Part shown: piece by piece, positions 33,596-37,627 of the stretch
How positions within the stretch are numbered: the stretch's first letter is position 1
Layout of the letters: each line of letters starts with the position of its first letter
Virus record (IMG/VR): IMGVR_UViG_3300023087_000055
Location: 1-37,767 of that record
DNA from: a virus
Reading direction: 5' to 3' (one strand)
Length of the DNA stretch: 37,767 nucleotides
Position numbers and translations under genes: made by a program
Notes under the pieces: generated by a model
Database searches by the model: none
What the model was told of the DNA's origin: nothing
What the model saw: only the letters and a program-made list of their open reading frames with translations

Positions 33596-33722
33596 TTTCT
33601 TCCTCTTGTATTAATTTAGCCAAACATTTGTCTTTTTTGCAAAGATCTTCAGCAACAGACTCTTCTAGGCTTCCCTTTGCTTTGCATTGCAATTGGCATT
33701 CTAACTGTTTAGGTTCATTCAT
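33555..33722 (-). CDS. 55-aa four-cysteine protein, first gene of late operon
   Basis: This short gene starts at ATG 33722, seven bases after a perfect AAGGAG, and stops at 33555 inside the next gene. The peptide starts MNEPKQLECQLQCKAKG and has two cysteine pairs, CxxxC (9 and 13) and CxxxxC (28 and 33), and a very acidic tail (EEENAPEDKNDDSRDS). The four cysteines could bind one zinc ion or form two disulfides across a helical hairpin. It is the first gene after the late promoter at 33742-33769 and would therefore be the most upstream late product. It lies in a different frame from the overlapping gene. Function unknown. Confidence 0.65.
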   Translation of the reverse strand: MNEPKQLECQLQCKAKGSLEESVAEDLCKKDKCLAKLIQEEENAPEDKNDDSRDS

Positions 33723-33741
33723 ATTGTTTCTCCTTGTATTT

Positions 33742-33769
33742 GATTATACACTATTTTAACGCAAAAAAC
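33742..33769 (-). promoter_or_regulatory. Late-type promoter at the strand switch
   Basis: On the minus strand the site reads GTTTTT, then GCG, an A-run, and AGTGTATAATC, with TATAAT placed about 20 bases before the ATG of the 55-aa gene, so the leader carries only the ribosome site. The core is identical to the box at 16436-16462, and spacing differs by one base. It would start the whole minus-strand operon. Confidence 0.6.
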
Positions 33770-33942
33770 CACTGGATAATTTTATTCGGCAGATGGCAAG
33801 CTTGCGAAGAAGCTGGGGCTTATTTGAGGAGATCGGGTAATACATTTAAATAAATTTTGATGATTGTGTTTTGACCACCCACGGTTTTTTATGGGGAAAT
33901 AGTAAGAGCGTTTTATAAGTTATAATTGGGCATACCTAGTAA

Positions 33943-33983
33943 GTGGGGTGTCAGTTGGGCCACGGCCCCCTCGAAAGAGGGGT
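33943..33983 (-). repeat. GC-rich hairpin element, copy 1 (reverse, partial)
   Basis: The plus strand reads GGGCCACGGCCCCCTC, GAAA, GAGGGG: a perfect six-pair stem with a GAAA tetraloop next to a GGCCACGGCC-type palindrome. It is the reverse complement of the core of the elements at 34933, 35710, 36328 and 37491, with the second hairpin diverged. Confidence 0.7.
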
Positions 33984-34001
33984 ATTAAATAAAAAAGTTT
34001 T

Positions 34002-34018
34002 TTGGCATGATATTTGCA
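34002..34018 (+). promoter_or_regulatory. Sigma-54-like promoter, site 1
   Basis: TTGGCATGATATTTGCA matches the sigma-54 consensus YTGGCACG-N4-TTGCW with one difference (T for C) and keeps the GG-N10-GC spacing exactly. It lies about 100 bases before the first plus-strand gene and 35 bases upstream of a sigma-70 promoter. Confidence 0.45.
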
Positions 34019-34052
34019 GTAGAAAAAATCCAAAAATTTTTCAAGAAAGTAC

Positions 34053-34081
34053 TTGACAACTGACGATTAGATGTATATACT
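34053..34081 (+). promoter_or_regulatory. Sigma-70 promoter for first early gene
   Basis: Consensus -35 TTGACA (34053-34058), 17-base spacer, -10 TATACT (34076-34081). The expected transcript starts about 34 bases before the ATG at 34122. Confidence 0.8.
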
Positions 34082-34121
34082 TAGGACATAAGAAACAAAC
34101 ACTAACCAAAAGGAAAAGGAC

Positions 34122-34316
34122 ATGACCAAGTTTATCCCCTACTTCGAAGCAAATGGCGTTCGATACACTATCCTCAATAAGATGCGAATTTTCCTTTCGC
34201 AGAACAATCAAGTTCTTGCTGTTCAATCAGCAGACACCTTTCCTGCTAAGGTTTCACAAGATCCGCTCTTGGTTCGCTTCTGGCAAAATGAACTGAATAG
34301 GACTTATAGCAACTAA
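34122..34316 (+). CDS. Unknown 64-aa early protein
   Basis: The peptide starts MTKFIPYFEANGVRYTILNK after GGAAAAGGAC and a consensus promoter. It is mildly basic with alternating strand-like segments (RIFLSQNNQVLAVQSADTF) and ends in a helix with FWQNELNRTY. No family recognised. It is a one-gene unit: the next promoter begins about 75 bases after its stop. The 5' position at the strand switch suggests very early expression. Codon use is more GC-balanced than in the late genes. Confidence 0.75.
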   Translation: MTKFIPYFEANGVRYTILNKMRIFLSQNNQVLAVQSADTFPAKVSQDPLLVRFWQNELNRTYSN

Positions 34317-34389
34317 GGGAAGGGAAGGGCAGGAATTGCCTGATTCTACCACAACAACCACAATTTTGACAAAAAAAAGATTTTAGGAC

Positions 34390-34418
34390 TTGACAGCCGG
34401 TTGCCGATACTGTAGAAT
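34390..34418 (+). promoter_or_regulatory. Sigma-70 promoter for four-gene early unit
   Basis: -35 TTGACA (34390-34395), 17-base spacer, -10 TAGAAT (34413-34418). It precedes the small operon 34443-34929 by about 25 bases. Confidence 0.75.
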
Positions 34419-34442
34419 AGAGACAACAAAGGAGAATTGACG

Positions 34443-34535
34443 ATGAACGAATCAGATCAAGAATTACTGTTGATTTTGGGTTTTCTAGTTGTGACGATTG
34501 TTTCTGTTTTCTGCCACTACACCCCTATCTGCTAA
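34443..34535 (+). CDS. 30-aa membrane peptide
   Basis: ATG 34443 follows GGAG by eight bases. The peptide starts MNESDQELLLILGFL; residues 8-24 (LLLILGFLVVTIVSVFC) are one hydrophobic span, and it ends HYTPIC. A short acidic N-terminus suggests the N-terminus is outside or that insertion is spontaneous. It heads a four-gene unit of overlapping or nearly touching tiny genes. Function unknown; small phage membrane peptides of this kind often block superinfection or alter host membrane proteins. Confidence 0.65.
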   Translation: MNESDQELLLILGFLVVTIVSVFCHYTPIC

Positions 34536-34545
34536 GGTGAAACCA

Positions 34546-34686
34546 ATGGGACTTGATTTTGACTACTTCGCTGAACTTGAGGCATACGAGGCACGGGCTG
34601 AATACGAGGCTTGGCTTGACGAGCAAGAGCAGGAATTTTTGGCAACGATTGACGATAACCCATACTGTGAAGAGGTGGTAGAATGA
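34546..34686 (+). CDS. 46-aa acidic helical peptide
   Basis: Starts at ATG 34546 with AAGGTG upstream, ten bases after the preceding stop. The peptide (MGLDFDYFAELEAYEARAEY onward) is strongly acidic and predicted as one long helix, with few basic residues. It ends in CEEVVE. Its TGA overlaps the next ATG (ATGA). Function unknown; strongly acidic small phage proteins can mimic DNA or bind basic host proteins, which here is only a suggestion. Confidence 0.65.
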   Translation: MGLDFDYFAELEAYEARAEYEAWLDEQEQEFLATIDDNPYCEEVVE

Positions 34687-34757
34687 GCGGAGAAGATAAG
34701 TTTCTTCTGGTGTTTGCGTTTCTTGTTGGCTGTTTCACTGTACTTTTCATCAACTGA
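34683..34757 (+). CDS. 24-aa membrane peptide
   Basis: ATG 34683 overlaps the previous TGA, with GAGG eight bases upstream. The peptide is MSGEDKFLLVFAFLVGCFTV plus LFIN: five polar residues, one lysine, then a single hydrophobic span to the C-terminus. It is tightly coupled to both neighbours. It resembles the 30-aa peptide at 34443 in layout, suggesting a pair. At 24 residues it is near the lower limit of what can be called a gene, but coupling and ribosome site support it. Confidence 0.55.
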   Translation: MSGEDKFLLVFAFLVGCFTVLFIN

Positions 34758-34764
34758 GGATAGT

Positions 34765-34929
34765 ATGTACAATTTTGAGAATTGGGAAACTAGGGAAATT
34801 CAGTCTTGGTTGAAGAATGGGCAAATTGCCCTAGATACTGCAACTGGAGCAAGCAGGGAAATCTGGTTGTGCATCATCCGTGGTGCTGCAAAAGAGTTGC
34901 AATTCCGCTGGAAATACAATCTACTGTAG
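34765..34929 (+). CDS. 54-aa early protein
   Basis: ATG 34765 follows GAGG by five bases and the stop of the previous gene by seven. The peptide starts MYNFENWETREIQSWLKNGQ, likely two or three helices, with tryptophans at 7, 15, 35 and 49 and a hydrophobic second half (REIWLCIIRGAAKELQFRW). It is the last gene of the unit, and a GC-rich double hairpin begins four bases after its stop. No family recognised. Confidence 0.7.
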   Translation: MYNFENWETREIQSWLKNGQIALDTATGASREIWLCIIRGAAKELQFRWKYNLL

Positions 34930-34932
34930 TGT

Positions 34933-34993
34933 ACAAATGTCACCCCCCTTCCGAGGGGGCCGTGGCCCGCCGCGAACCCCCCATTAGAGGGGT
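34933..34993 (+). repeat. GC-rich double-hairpin element, copy 2 (subfamily A)
   Basis: The element begins with ACAAATGTCACCCC. Stem 1 is CCCCCT-TCCG-AGGGGG, followed by a GGCCGTGGCC palindrome and a second stem CCCC-(CCATTAGA)-GGGG. The first 50 bases match copy 4 (36328-36377) at 49 of 50 positions. It follows the stop of the 54-aa gene and probably ends or tunes that transcript. Another hairpin (CCCCCCAAAGGGG) lies at 35025-35037. Confidence 0.8.
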
Positions 34994-35042
34994 GTGTATT
35001 ACACGATCTATCCCGCTACGGCCAACCCCCCAAAGGGGTGGC

Positions 35043-35070
35043 GCAAAATGCAATGCAAAATGCAAAAAAC
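35043..35070 (+). repeat. Short direct repeat GCAAAATGCA
   Basis: The motif GCAAAATGCA occurs twice, 14 bases apart, within this AT-rich stretch, followed by an A-run. It lies in the 286-base gap between copy 2 of the hairpin element and the gene at 35216, just before a sigma-54-like site. It might be a small binding-site array. Confidence 0.4.
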
Positions 35071-35143
35071 GTAGCAGAATGCAGCACGGTCACAATGGGG
35101 GGTGTATACGAAAACCCCTTGTTTTATAGACTCAAAAATATTT

Positions 35144-35172
35144 TGCGAATGGCACGGTATATGCATTATATA
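35144..35172 (+). promoter_or_regulatory. Promoter for gene 35216, sigma-54-like site 3
   Basis: ATGGCACGGTATATGCA (35149-35165) keeps GG-N10-GC and the exact TGGCACG box, with AT for TT in the -12 element. The same stretch can be read as a weaker sigma-70 promoter (TTGCGA, then TTATAT after 17 bases). A GGAG ribosome site and ATG follow about 45 bases downstream. Confidence 0.4.
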
Positions 35173-35215
35173 TAGGTATTGAAATTGGAAAACTTGACTC
35201 TGGAGAATCAGAAAA

Positions 35216-35419
35216 ATGGAAAATTACGCTAAGAATTTCGATATCCTCGCCAACCTTCCTCGTATCCGCAAGCGGAAAATTTGGGAAGTGATCATGGATG
35301 GCAAGGTTGTCCAGTTGGTCGGTGCAACCGACAACCGCAAGATTACCGCAGAGCGGTATATCGCCAACAAGTATCCCAACGCTCAGTTCACGCTGAAGTT
35401 TCTGGAATATCGCATCTAG
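35216..35419 (+). CDS. Unknown 67-aa basic early protein
   Basis: The peptide starts MENYAKNFDILANLPRIRKR after GGAG. It is basic, with a helix-rich N-terminus (LPRIRKRKIWEVI), a beta segment (GKVVQLVGATDNRK) and a second helix (ITAERYIANKY). The layout alpha-beta-alpha-beta suggests a small nucleic-acid or protein-binding fold, but no family is recognised. A hairpin (CCCCC-aacgt-GGGGG) follows its TAG by one base and abuts the next promoter. Confidence 0.75.
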   Translation: MENYAKNFDILANLPRIRKRKIWEVIMDGKVVQLVGATDNRKITAERYIANKYPNAQFTLKFLEYRI

Positions 35420-35420
35420 T

Positions 35421-35463
35421 CCCCCAACGTGGGGGTTGACAAGAAAACTTTTTTTGGTAGACT
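35421..35463 (+). promoter_or_regulatory. Hairpin fused to sigma-70 promoter (class B)
   Basis: The hairpin CCCCC-AACGT-GGGGG (35421-35435) directly abuts TTGACA (35436-35441). A 16-base spacer containing TTTTTTTGG leads to -10 TAGACT (35458-35463). The same arrangement recurs at 36025-36069. The hairpin sits between the previous gene's stop and this promoter, so it probably ends the upstream transcript; there is no U-run right after the stem. Confidence 0.65.
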
Positions 35464-35490
35464 GTTAGGAAAGAGAAGGAGAAAGAGACT

Positions 35491-35709
35491 ATGGAAGATT
35501 TTGGATTTTGCGGCGGTTGCGACGACATCCCCACGCCTGCGGTTCAGCCGATGGCTGTTGAACCAATGGTGGTTCAGGAGTCGCAAGGCGACCGCTCTCA
35601 CCCCGCCGATTGGGGTTGGCCCGAATGGTGGGGGTCGTTCGGCTATGGGGATTCCTACATCCCACCACGCCACGAATGGCCGGAAGGCTGGAAGCCCAGT
35701 AGGGGTTAA
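35491..35709 (+). CDS. 72-aa Trp/Pro-rich early protein
   Basis: The start ATG 35491 follows AAGGAG. The peptide has an N-terminal FCGGCDD (Cys7, Cys10), a proline/valine/methionine middle (PAVQPMAVEPMVV) and a Trp-rich end (DWGWPEWWGSFGYGDSY and RHEWPEGWKPSRG) with six tryptophans in under 35 residues. This makes it unusual: likely extended rather than globular, perhaps a binding peptide. The CxxC could bind metal. A double-hairpin element begins at the stop. No family recognised. Confidence 0.7.
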   Translation: MEDFGFCGGCDDIPTPAVQPMAVEPMVVQESQGDRSHPADWGWPEWWGSFGYGDSYIPPRHEWPEGWKPSRG

Positions 35710-35760
35710 CCCCCCTTTCGAGGGGGTCGTGGCCCTCCCCGCCCCCCCATTAGAGGGGTA
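35710..35760 (+). repeat. GC-rich double-hairpin element, copy 3 (subfamily B)
   Basis: Stem 1 CCCCCT-TTCG-AGGGGG with a UUCG-type loop, then GTCGTGGCCCTCCCC and the second stem CCCC-CCATTAGA-GGGG. It matches copy 5 (37491-37541) at 45 of 51 positions. It lies immediately after the stop of the Trp-rich gene and probably ends its transcript. Confidence 0.8.
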
Positions 35761-35792
35761 TAGCAAACACTGTGCCAAATAGAAAAAAACTT

Positions 35793-35809
35793 TTGGCATG
35801 AAATTTGCA
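35793..35809 (+). promoter_or_regulatory. Sigma-54-like promoter, site 2
   Basis: TTGGCATGAAATTTGCA is nearly identical to site 1 (34002-34018), with the same flanking A/T runs. It keeps GG-N10-GC and lies 27 bases upstream of a sigma-70 promoter, as in site 1. Confidence 0.45.
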
Positions 35810-35835
35810 CACCAAAAAAATAATTATTTTTCTAC

Positions 35836-35872
35836 TTGACATTCAAGAATAAGTCTGTATAATGTCGATATA
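35836..35872 (+). promoter_or_regulatory. Sigma-70 promoter with TGTCGATATA box (class A)
   Basis: TTGACA (35836-35841), 16-base spacer, TATAAT (35858-35863), running into TGTCGATATA. The same TATAATGTCGATATA is found at 36543-36557, and the TGTCGATATA part also at 37582-37591. The box covers the likely start site and may be an operator. Confidence 0.75.
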
Positions 35873-35898
35873 AGGAATAAGGAAAAGGAGAAATAAAA

Positions 35899-36045
35899 AT
35901 GGAAATTCAAATCCTCTACATCTCAGACTGTTGTGGTGCTTATCTTGATGATGCTCAGATTGAGCATGGTATCTGCAACGATTGCGGTGAGCATTGTGAA
36001 ATAATCACCGAAGAATATCCTGCCACCCCCGTTTGTGGGGGTTGA
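35899..36045 (+). CDS. 48-aa zinc-ribbon-like protein
   Basis: ATG 35899 follows AAGGAG. The peptide starts MEIQILYISDCCGAYLDDAQ and has cysteines at 11, 12, 26, 29 and 33 plus His32 (CNDCGEHC), the layout of a one-zinc ribbon: an N-terminal CC pair and a C-terminal CxxCxxHC group. It resembles small zinc-binding proteins common in large phages (a CCGxxL...CPxCxEHC pattern, as I remember it). The stop TGA (36043-36045) lies in the hairpin arm and inside the TTGACA of the next promoter, so no base is wasted. Confidence 0.7.
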   Translation: MEIQILYISDCCGAYLDDAQIEHGICNDCGEHCEIITEEYPATPVCGG

Positions 36046-36069
36046 CAAACACAAAAATTTTGGTAGACT
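36025..36069 (+). promoter_or_regulatory. Hairpin fused to sigma-70 promoter (class B, second copy)
   Basis: Stem CCCCC-GTTTGT-GGGGG (36026-36041) lies inside the end of the zinc-ribbon gene and abuts TTGACA (36042-36047). A 16-base spacer ending TTTTGG leads to TAGACT (36064-36069). It shares GTGGGGGTTGACAA and TTTTGGTAGACT with the unit at 35421-35463. Confidence 0.65.
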
Positions 36070-36095
36070 TTGGAATAACTAAGGAGAAAAACGAA

Positions 36096-36275
36096 ATGAT
36101 GATTTACCCTACTCAGAACGACTATCGCCAGTATTTCGCCACGATGAGCAAGGAATTGCTGGCAGTGTGGATCGAAGTTGCAGAACGCAAACTGCCACAC
36201 TATACTAGGATCGAAGAGGTCGAAACCGTAAAGGCCGCTCTAATCGCGGCTCGTTGTGCATTGGCTGCTCGATAG
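36096..36275 (+). CDS. 59-aa helical early protein
   Basis: Starts at ATG 36096 (MMIYPTQNDYRQYFATMSKE) after AAGGAG. It is predicted all-helical: an aromatic first segment, then LLAVWIEVAERKLPHY and a second helix (TVKAALIAARCALAAR) ending in arginine. Base composition is more GC-rich than in the late genes. No family recognised. It is a single-gene unit bounded by the class B promoter and hairpin copy 4. Confidence 0.7.
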   Translation: MMIYPTQNDYRQYFATMSKELLAVWIEVAERKLPHYTRIEEVETVKAALIAARCALAAR

Positions 36276-36327
36276 GAGAGAGATCACCTACGTTCCAAAG
36301 TGTCCACCGCTACCGTGGCAGTGGTGA

Positions 36328-36394
36328 ACAAATGTCACCCCACTTCCGAGGGGGCCGTGGCCCGCCGCGAACCCCCCGTTGGGGTGGTGAACGG
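36328..36394 (+). repeat. GC-rich double-hairpin element, copy 4 (subfamily A)
   Basis: ACAAATGTCACCCC start, stem 1 CCCCACT-TCCG-AGGGGG (one bulge), GGCCGTGGCCC palindrome, then CCCCCCGTTGGGG. The first 50 bases match copy 2 with a single difference; the second hairpin has diverged. It follows the 59-aa gene by about 50 bases. Confidence 0.8.
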
Positions 36395-36520
36395 TTGTGT
36401 ACTACCGGAACCGTCCCGGTAACGACTAATGAGACAGCCAGCAAACGCCATGCCAAACGCACACAAAATGCTGAAAAGTTGTGTCAAAATCTCTTGACAT
36501 AAAAATACTTGGAAAACCTC

Positions 36521-36557
36521 TTGACTTCTAAAGAATATCTGCTATAATGTCGATATA
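36521..36557 (+). promoter_or_regulatory. Sigma-70 promoter with TGTCGATATA box (class A)
   Basis: TTGACT (36521-36526), 16-base spacer, TATAAT (36543-36548) continuing into TGTCGATATA. A second TTGACA (36494-36499) with the same CTCTTGACWT context lies 27 bases upstream but lacks a matching -10. Confidence 0.7.
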
Positions 36558-36576
36558 GAAAGTAAGGAGAAAGAGA

Positions 36577-36771
36577 ATGAGAAAACCTAGTTTCAAGACC
36601 GTTGAGAAAAATCTGGCACAGTATGCTAGAAAGATGGATTGCGAAATCGTCAAACACCACGACGGTTCCTATTCACTGTACGACCGTAAAATGGATTATG
36701 TATCCATTACCAAAGCAACTCGACAGCGTGTTGCAAACGAAGTTTACTATTGGGTTAGTGCTAGTAAGTAA
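36577..36771 (+). CDS. Unknown 64-aa basic early protein
   Basis: The peptide starts MRKPSFKTVEKNLAQYARKM after AAGGAGA. It has a basic first helix, a beta segment (CEIVKHHDGSYSLYDRKMDY) and a C-terminal helix (ATRQRVANEVYYWVSAS). The net charge is positive, so nucleic-acid or acidic-partner binding is possible. No family recognised. It is followed by the acidic 96-aa gene after 12 bases. Confidence 0.75.
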   Translation: MRKPSFKTVEKNLAQYARKMDCEIVKHHDGSYSLYDRKMDYVSITKATRQRVANEVYYWVSASK

Positions 36772-36783
36772 GAAAGAGTGAAA

Positions 36784-37074
36784 ATGAACGATAACCCGCG
36801 ACTCTGTTTTTTTGATGTTGACCCCGTAAAGTTTTCTGGTATGATGGATGAACTGTTGAAGAAAGGTGTTGTTGATATGGCGAATTACCATGATGATGAA
36901 TGGAATGACATTGACGATGGAATGATTGACGTTGAAAGTTTTAGGGAGATGATTGAGGATTTTCATGAGGATGATTATTACGATGATAGCATGGATGGGG
37001 ATTTTGATACGGCCATGCGTGATGCAGGATTCGGAACTGATGAGGACTATGGTTACTATGGGGAGGACTATTGA
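36784..37074 (+). CDS. 96-aa extremely acidic protein
   Basis: Start ATG 36784 (MNDNPRLCFFDVDPVKFSGM). I count 31 Asp/Glu against about six Lys/Arg, with the acid concentrated after residue 35 (DDEWNDIDDGMIDVESF, HEDDYYDDSMDGDFD). The first 30 residues look folded; the rest alternates acidic and aromatic residues. Very acidic small phage proteins include DNA mimics that block restriction enzymes or nucleoid proteins, a suggestion without sequence proof. Its TGA overlaps the next ATG (TGATG). Confidence 0.75.
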   Translation: MNDNPRLCFFDVDPVKFSGMMDELLKKGVVDMANYHDDEWNDIDDGMIDVESFREMIEDFHEDDYYDDSMDGDFDTAMRDAGFGTDEDYGYYGEDY

Positions 37075-37280
37075 TGAAATACTATAAGTGTAACAATATC
37101 ACAACTGTAGACGGTGGAGTATATAATCACTGTGTTGTTGGAATTGAGGATATACAGCCTAGCGGTGACGCTGCATTAGATCGTCAGACTATCCGCGACG
37201 ATGTAATGACAGCCCTAGAATATTCGCTGGCTGGTGAAGTAGAAAGTTTTTATAACATGGAGGAATTACAGTGGGAATAA
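37074..37280 (+). CDS. Unknown 68-aa early protein
   Basis: Starts at ATG 37074 (MKYYKCNNITTVDGGVYNHC) with GGAGG eight bases upstream inside the previous gene. It begins beta-prone with two cysteines, then is acidic and helical (RQTIRDDVMTALEYSLAGEV). Coupled to both neighbours, so the three genes 36577-37280 (and the next membrane gene) form one unit. No family recognised. Confidence 0.7.
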   Translation: MKYYKCNNITTVDGGVYNHCVVGIEDIQPSGDAALDRQTIRDDVMTALEYSLAGEVESFYNMEELQWE

Positions 37281-37474
37281 TTCAAGTTGACCCCGCTAGT
37301 TTGGCGATAGGATATGTAGCCGGTACACTGTTGTGCTGGTACTTACAAGAAATGCTTTACGGAGAAAGCACAGATGACAGAGAAGCAAAGAATGACCGTG
37401 AACGTATGTATACTAGCCTTTATTCTAGGCACAATGATGTGTCTATTTGTACACCTAAGCGAAACAGCAAGTAA
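37271..37474 (+). CDS. 67-aa membrane protein starting at GTG
   Basis: GTG 37271 follows GGAGG by seven bases and overlaps the previous gene. The N-terminal third has one hydrophobic span (LAIGYVAGTLLCWYL), and the rest is charged and basic (DDREAKNDRERMYTSLYSRH). Its second half overlaps the gene at 37374-37502 in another frame. Orientation is probably N-out, C-in. It resembles in layout an N-anchored inner-membrane protein, but there is no long coiled coil as in spanins. Function unknown. Confidence 0.6.
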   Translation: MGIIQVDPASLAIGYVAGTLLCWYLQEMLYGESTDDREAKNDRERMYTSLYSRHNDVSICTPKRNSK

Positions 37475-37502
37475 TCCCGCAACCTTTGCTCCCCCCTTCT
37501 GA
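37374..37502 (+). CDS. 42-aa membrane peptide overlapping the previous gene
   Basis: ATG 37374 follows GGAG by nine bases and lies inside the preceding gene in another frame; about 100 bases are shared. The peptide starts MTEKQRMTVNVCILAFILGT, with one hydrophobic span (VCILAFILGTMMCLFVHL) and a proline-rich tail (TASNPATFAPPF). The stop TGA sits in the loop of the first stem of hairpin copy 5. A cysteine in the span (TMMC) does not form a good lipobox. It is the third tiny single-span peptide in this block. Confidence 0.55.
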   Translation: MTEKQRMTVNVCILAFILGTMMCLFVHLSETASNPATFAPPF

Positions 37503-37541
37503 GGGGGACGAGGCGCTCCCCGCCCCCCCATTGGAGGGGTA
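37491..37541 (+). repeat. GC-rich double-hairpin element, copy 5 (subfamily B)
   Basis: Stem 1 CCCCCT-TCTG-AGGGGG, then ACGAGGCGCTCCCC and second stem CCCC-CCATTGGA-GGGG followed by TAAAAAAT. 45 of 51 positions match copy 3. Its first stem contains the stop codon of the 42-aa gene. Confidence 0.8.
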
Positions 37542-37581
37542 AAAAATATTTCTATTTTCTTTTCAAGTATTCCCGCCAGAG

Positions 37582-37595
37582 TGTCGATATATAGA
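37582..37595 (+). promoter_or_regulatory. TGTCGATATA box before last gene
   Basis: TGTCGATATA (37582-37591) is preceded by AGAG and followed by TAGAGTAGT. It matches the box fused to the -10 of the promoters at 35858 and 36543, but here the -10 position reads CAGAGT and no good -35 is seen. A diverged or activator-dependent promoter is possible. Confidence 0.45.
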
Positions 37596-37627
37596 GTAGT
37601 GGACAGGATAACCTACTCTGGAGAAAA

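Larger units (their letters stand above)
33723..34121. other. Divergent intergenic control region
   Basis: This 399-base gap separates the minus-strand late block from the plus-strand small-gene block. It holds the late promoter (33742-33769), about 170 bases of AT-rich sequence in which I see no gene (only a 15-codon frame at 33792), a GC-rich hairpin element in reverse orientation (33943-33983), a sigma-54-like site (34002-34018) and a sigma-70 promoter (34053-34081). A replication origin is possible here but no iterons or DnaA-like boxes were seen. Confidence 0.7.

Noticed and set aside
33790-33840. 15-codon plus-strand frame in the divergent gap
   Set aside because: No ribosome site and too short to support.
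34806-35129. 107-aa plus-strand frame across hairpin copy 2
   Set aside because: No ribosome site; mostly translates the repeat element and runs across the 54-aa gene in another frame.
35416-35799. 127-aa minus-strand frame and 117-aa plus-strand frame through the Trp-rich gene region
   Set aside because: Both read through GC-rich hairpin elements, have no ribosome site, and overlap a promoter and the better supported gene at 35491.
34933-36394. CRISPR-like array from GC-rich repeats
   Set aside because: Only five copies, in both orientations, with long and unequal spacing that contains genes; each copy is a double hairpin rather than a uniform repeat.
37271-37502. Spanin (Rz/Rz1) pair
   Set aside because: The cysteine context TMMC is not a proper lipobox, the larger protein is too short and lacks a coiled coil, and it lies in the early-type block.
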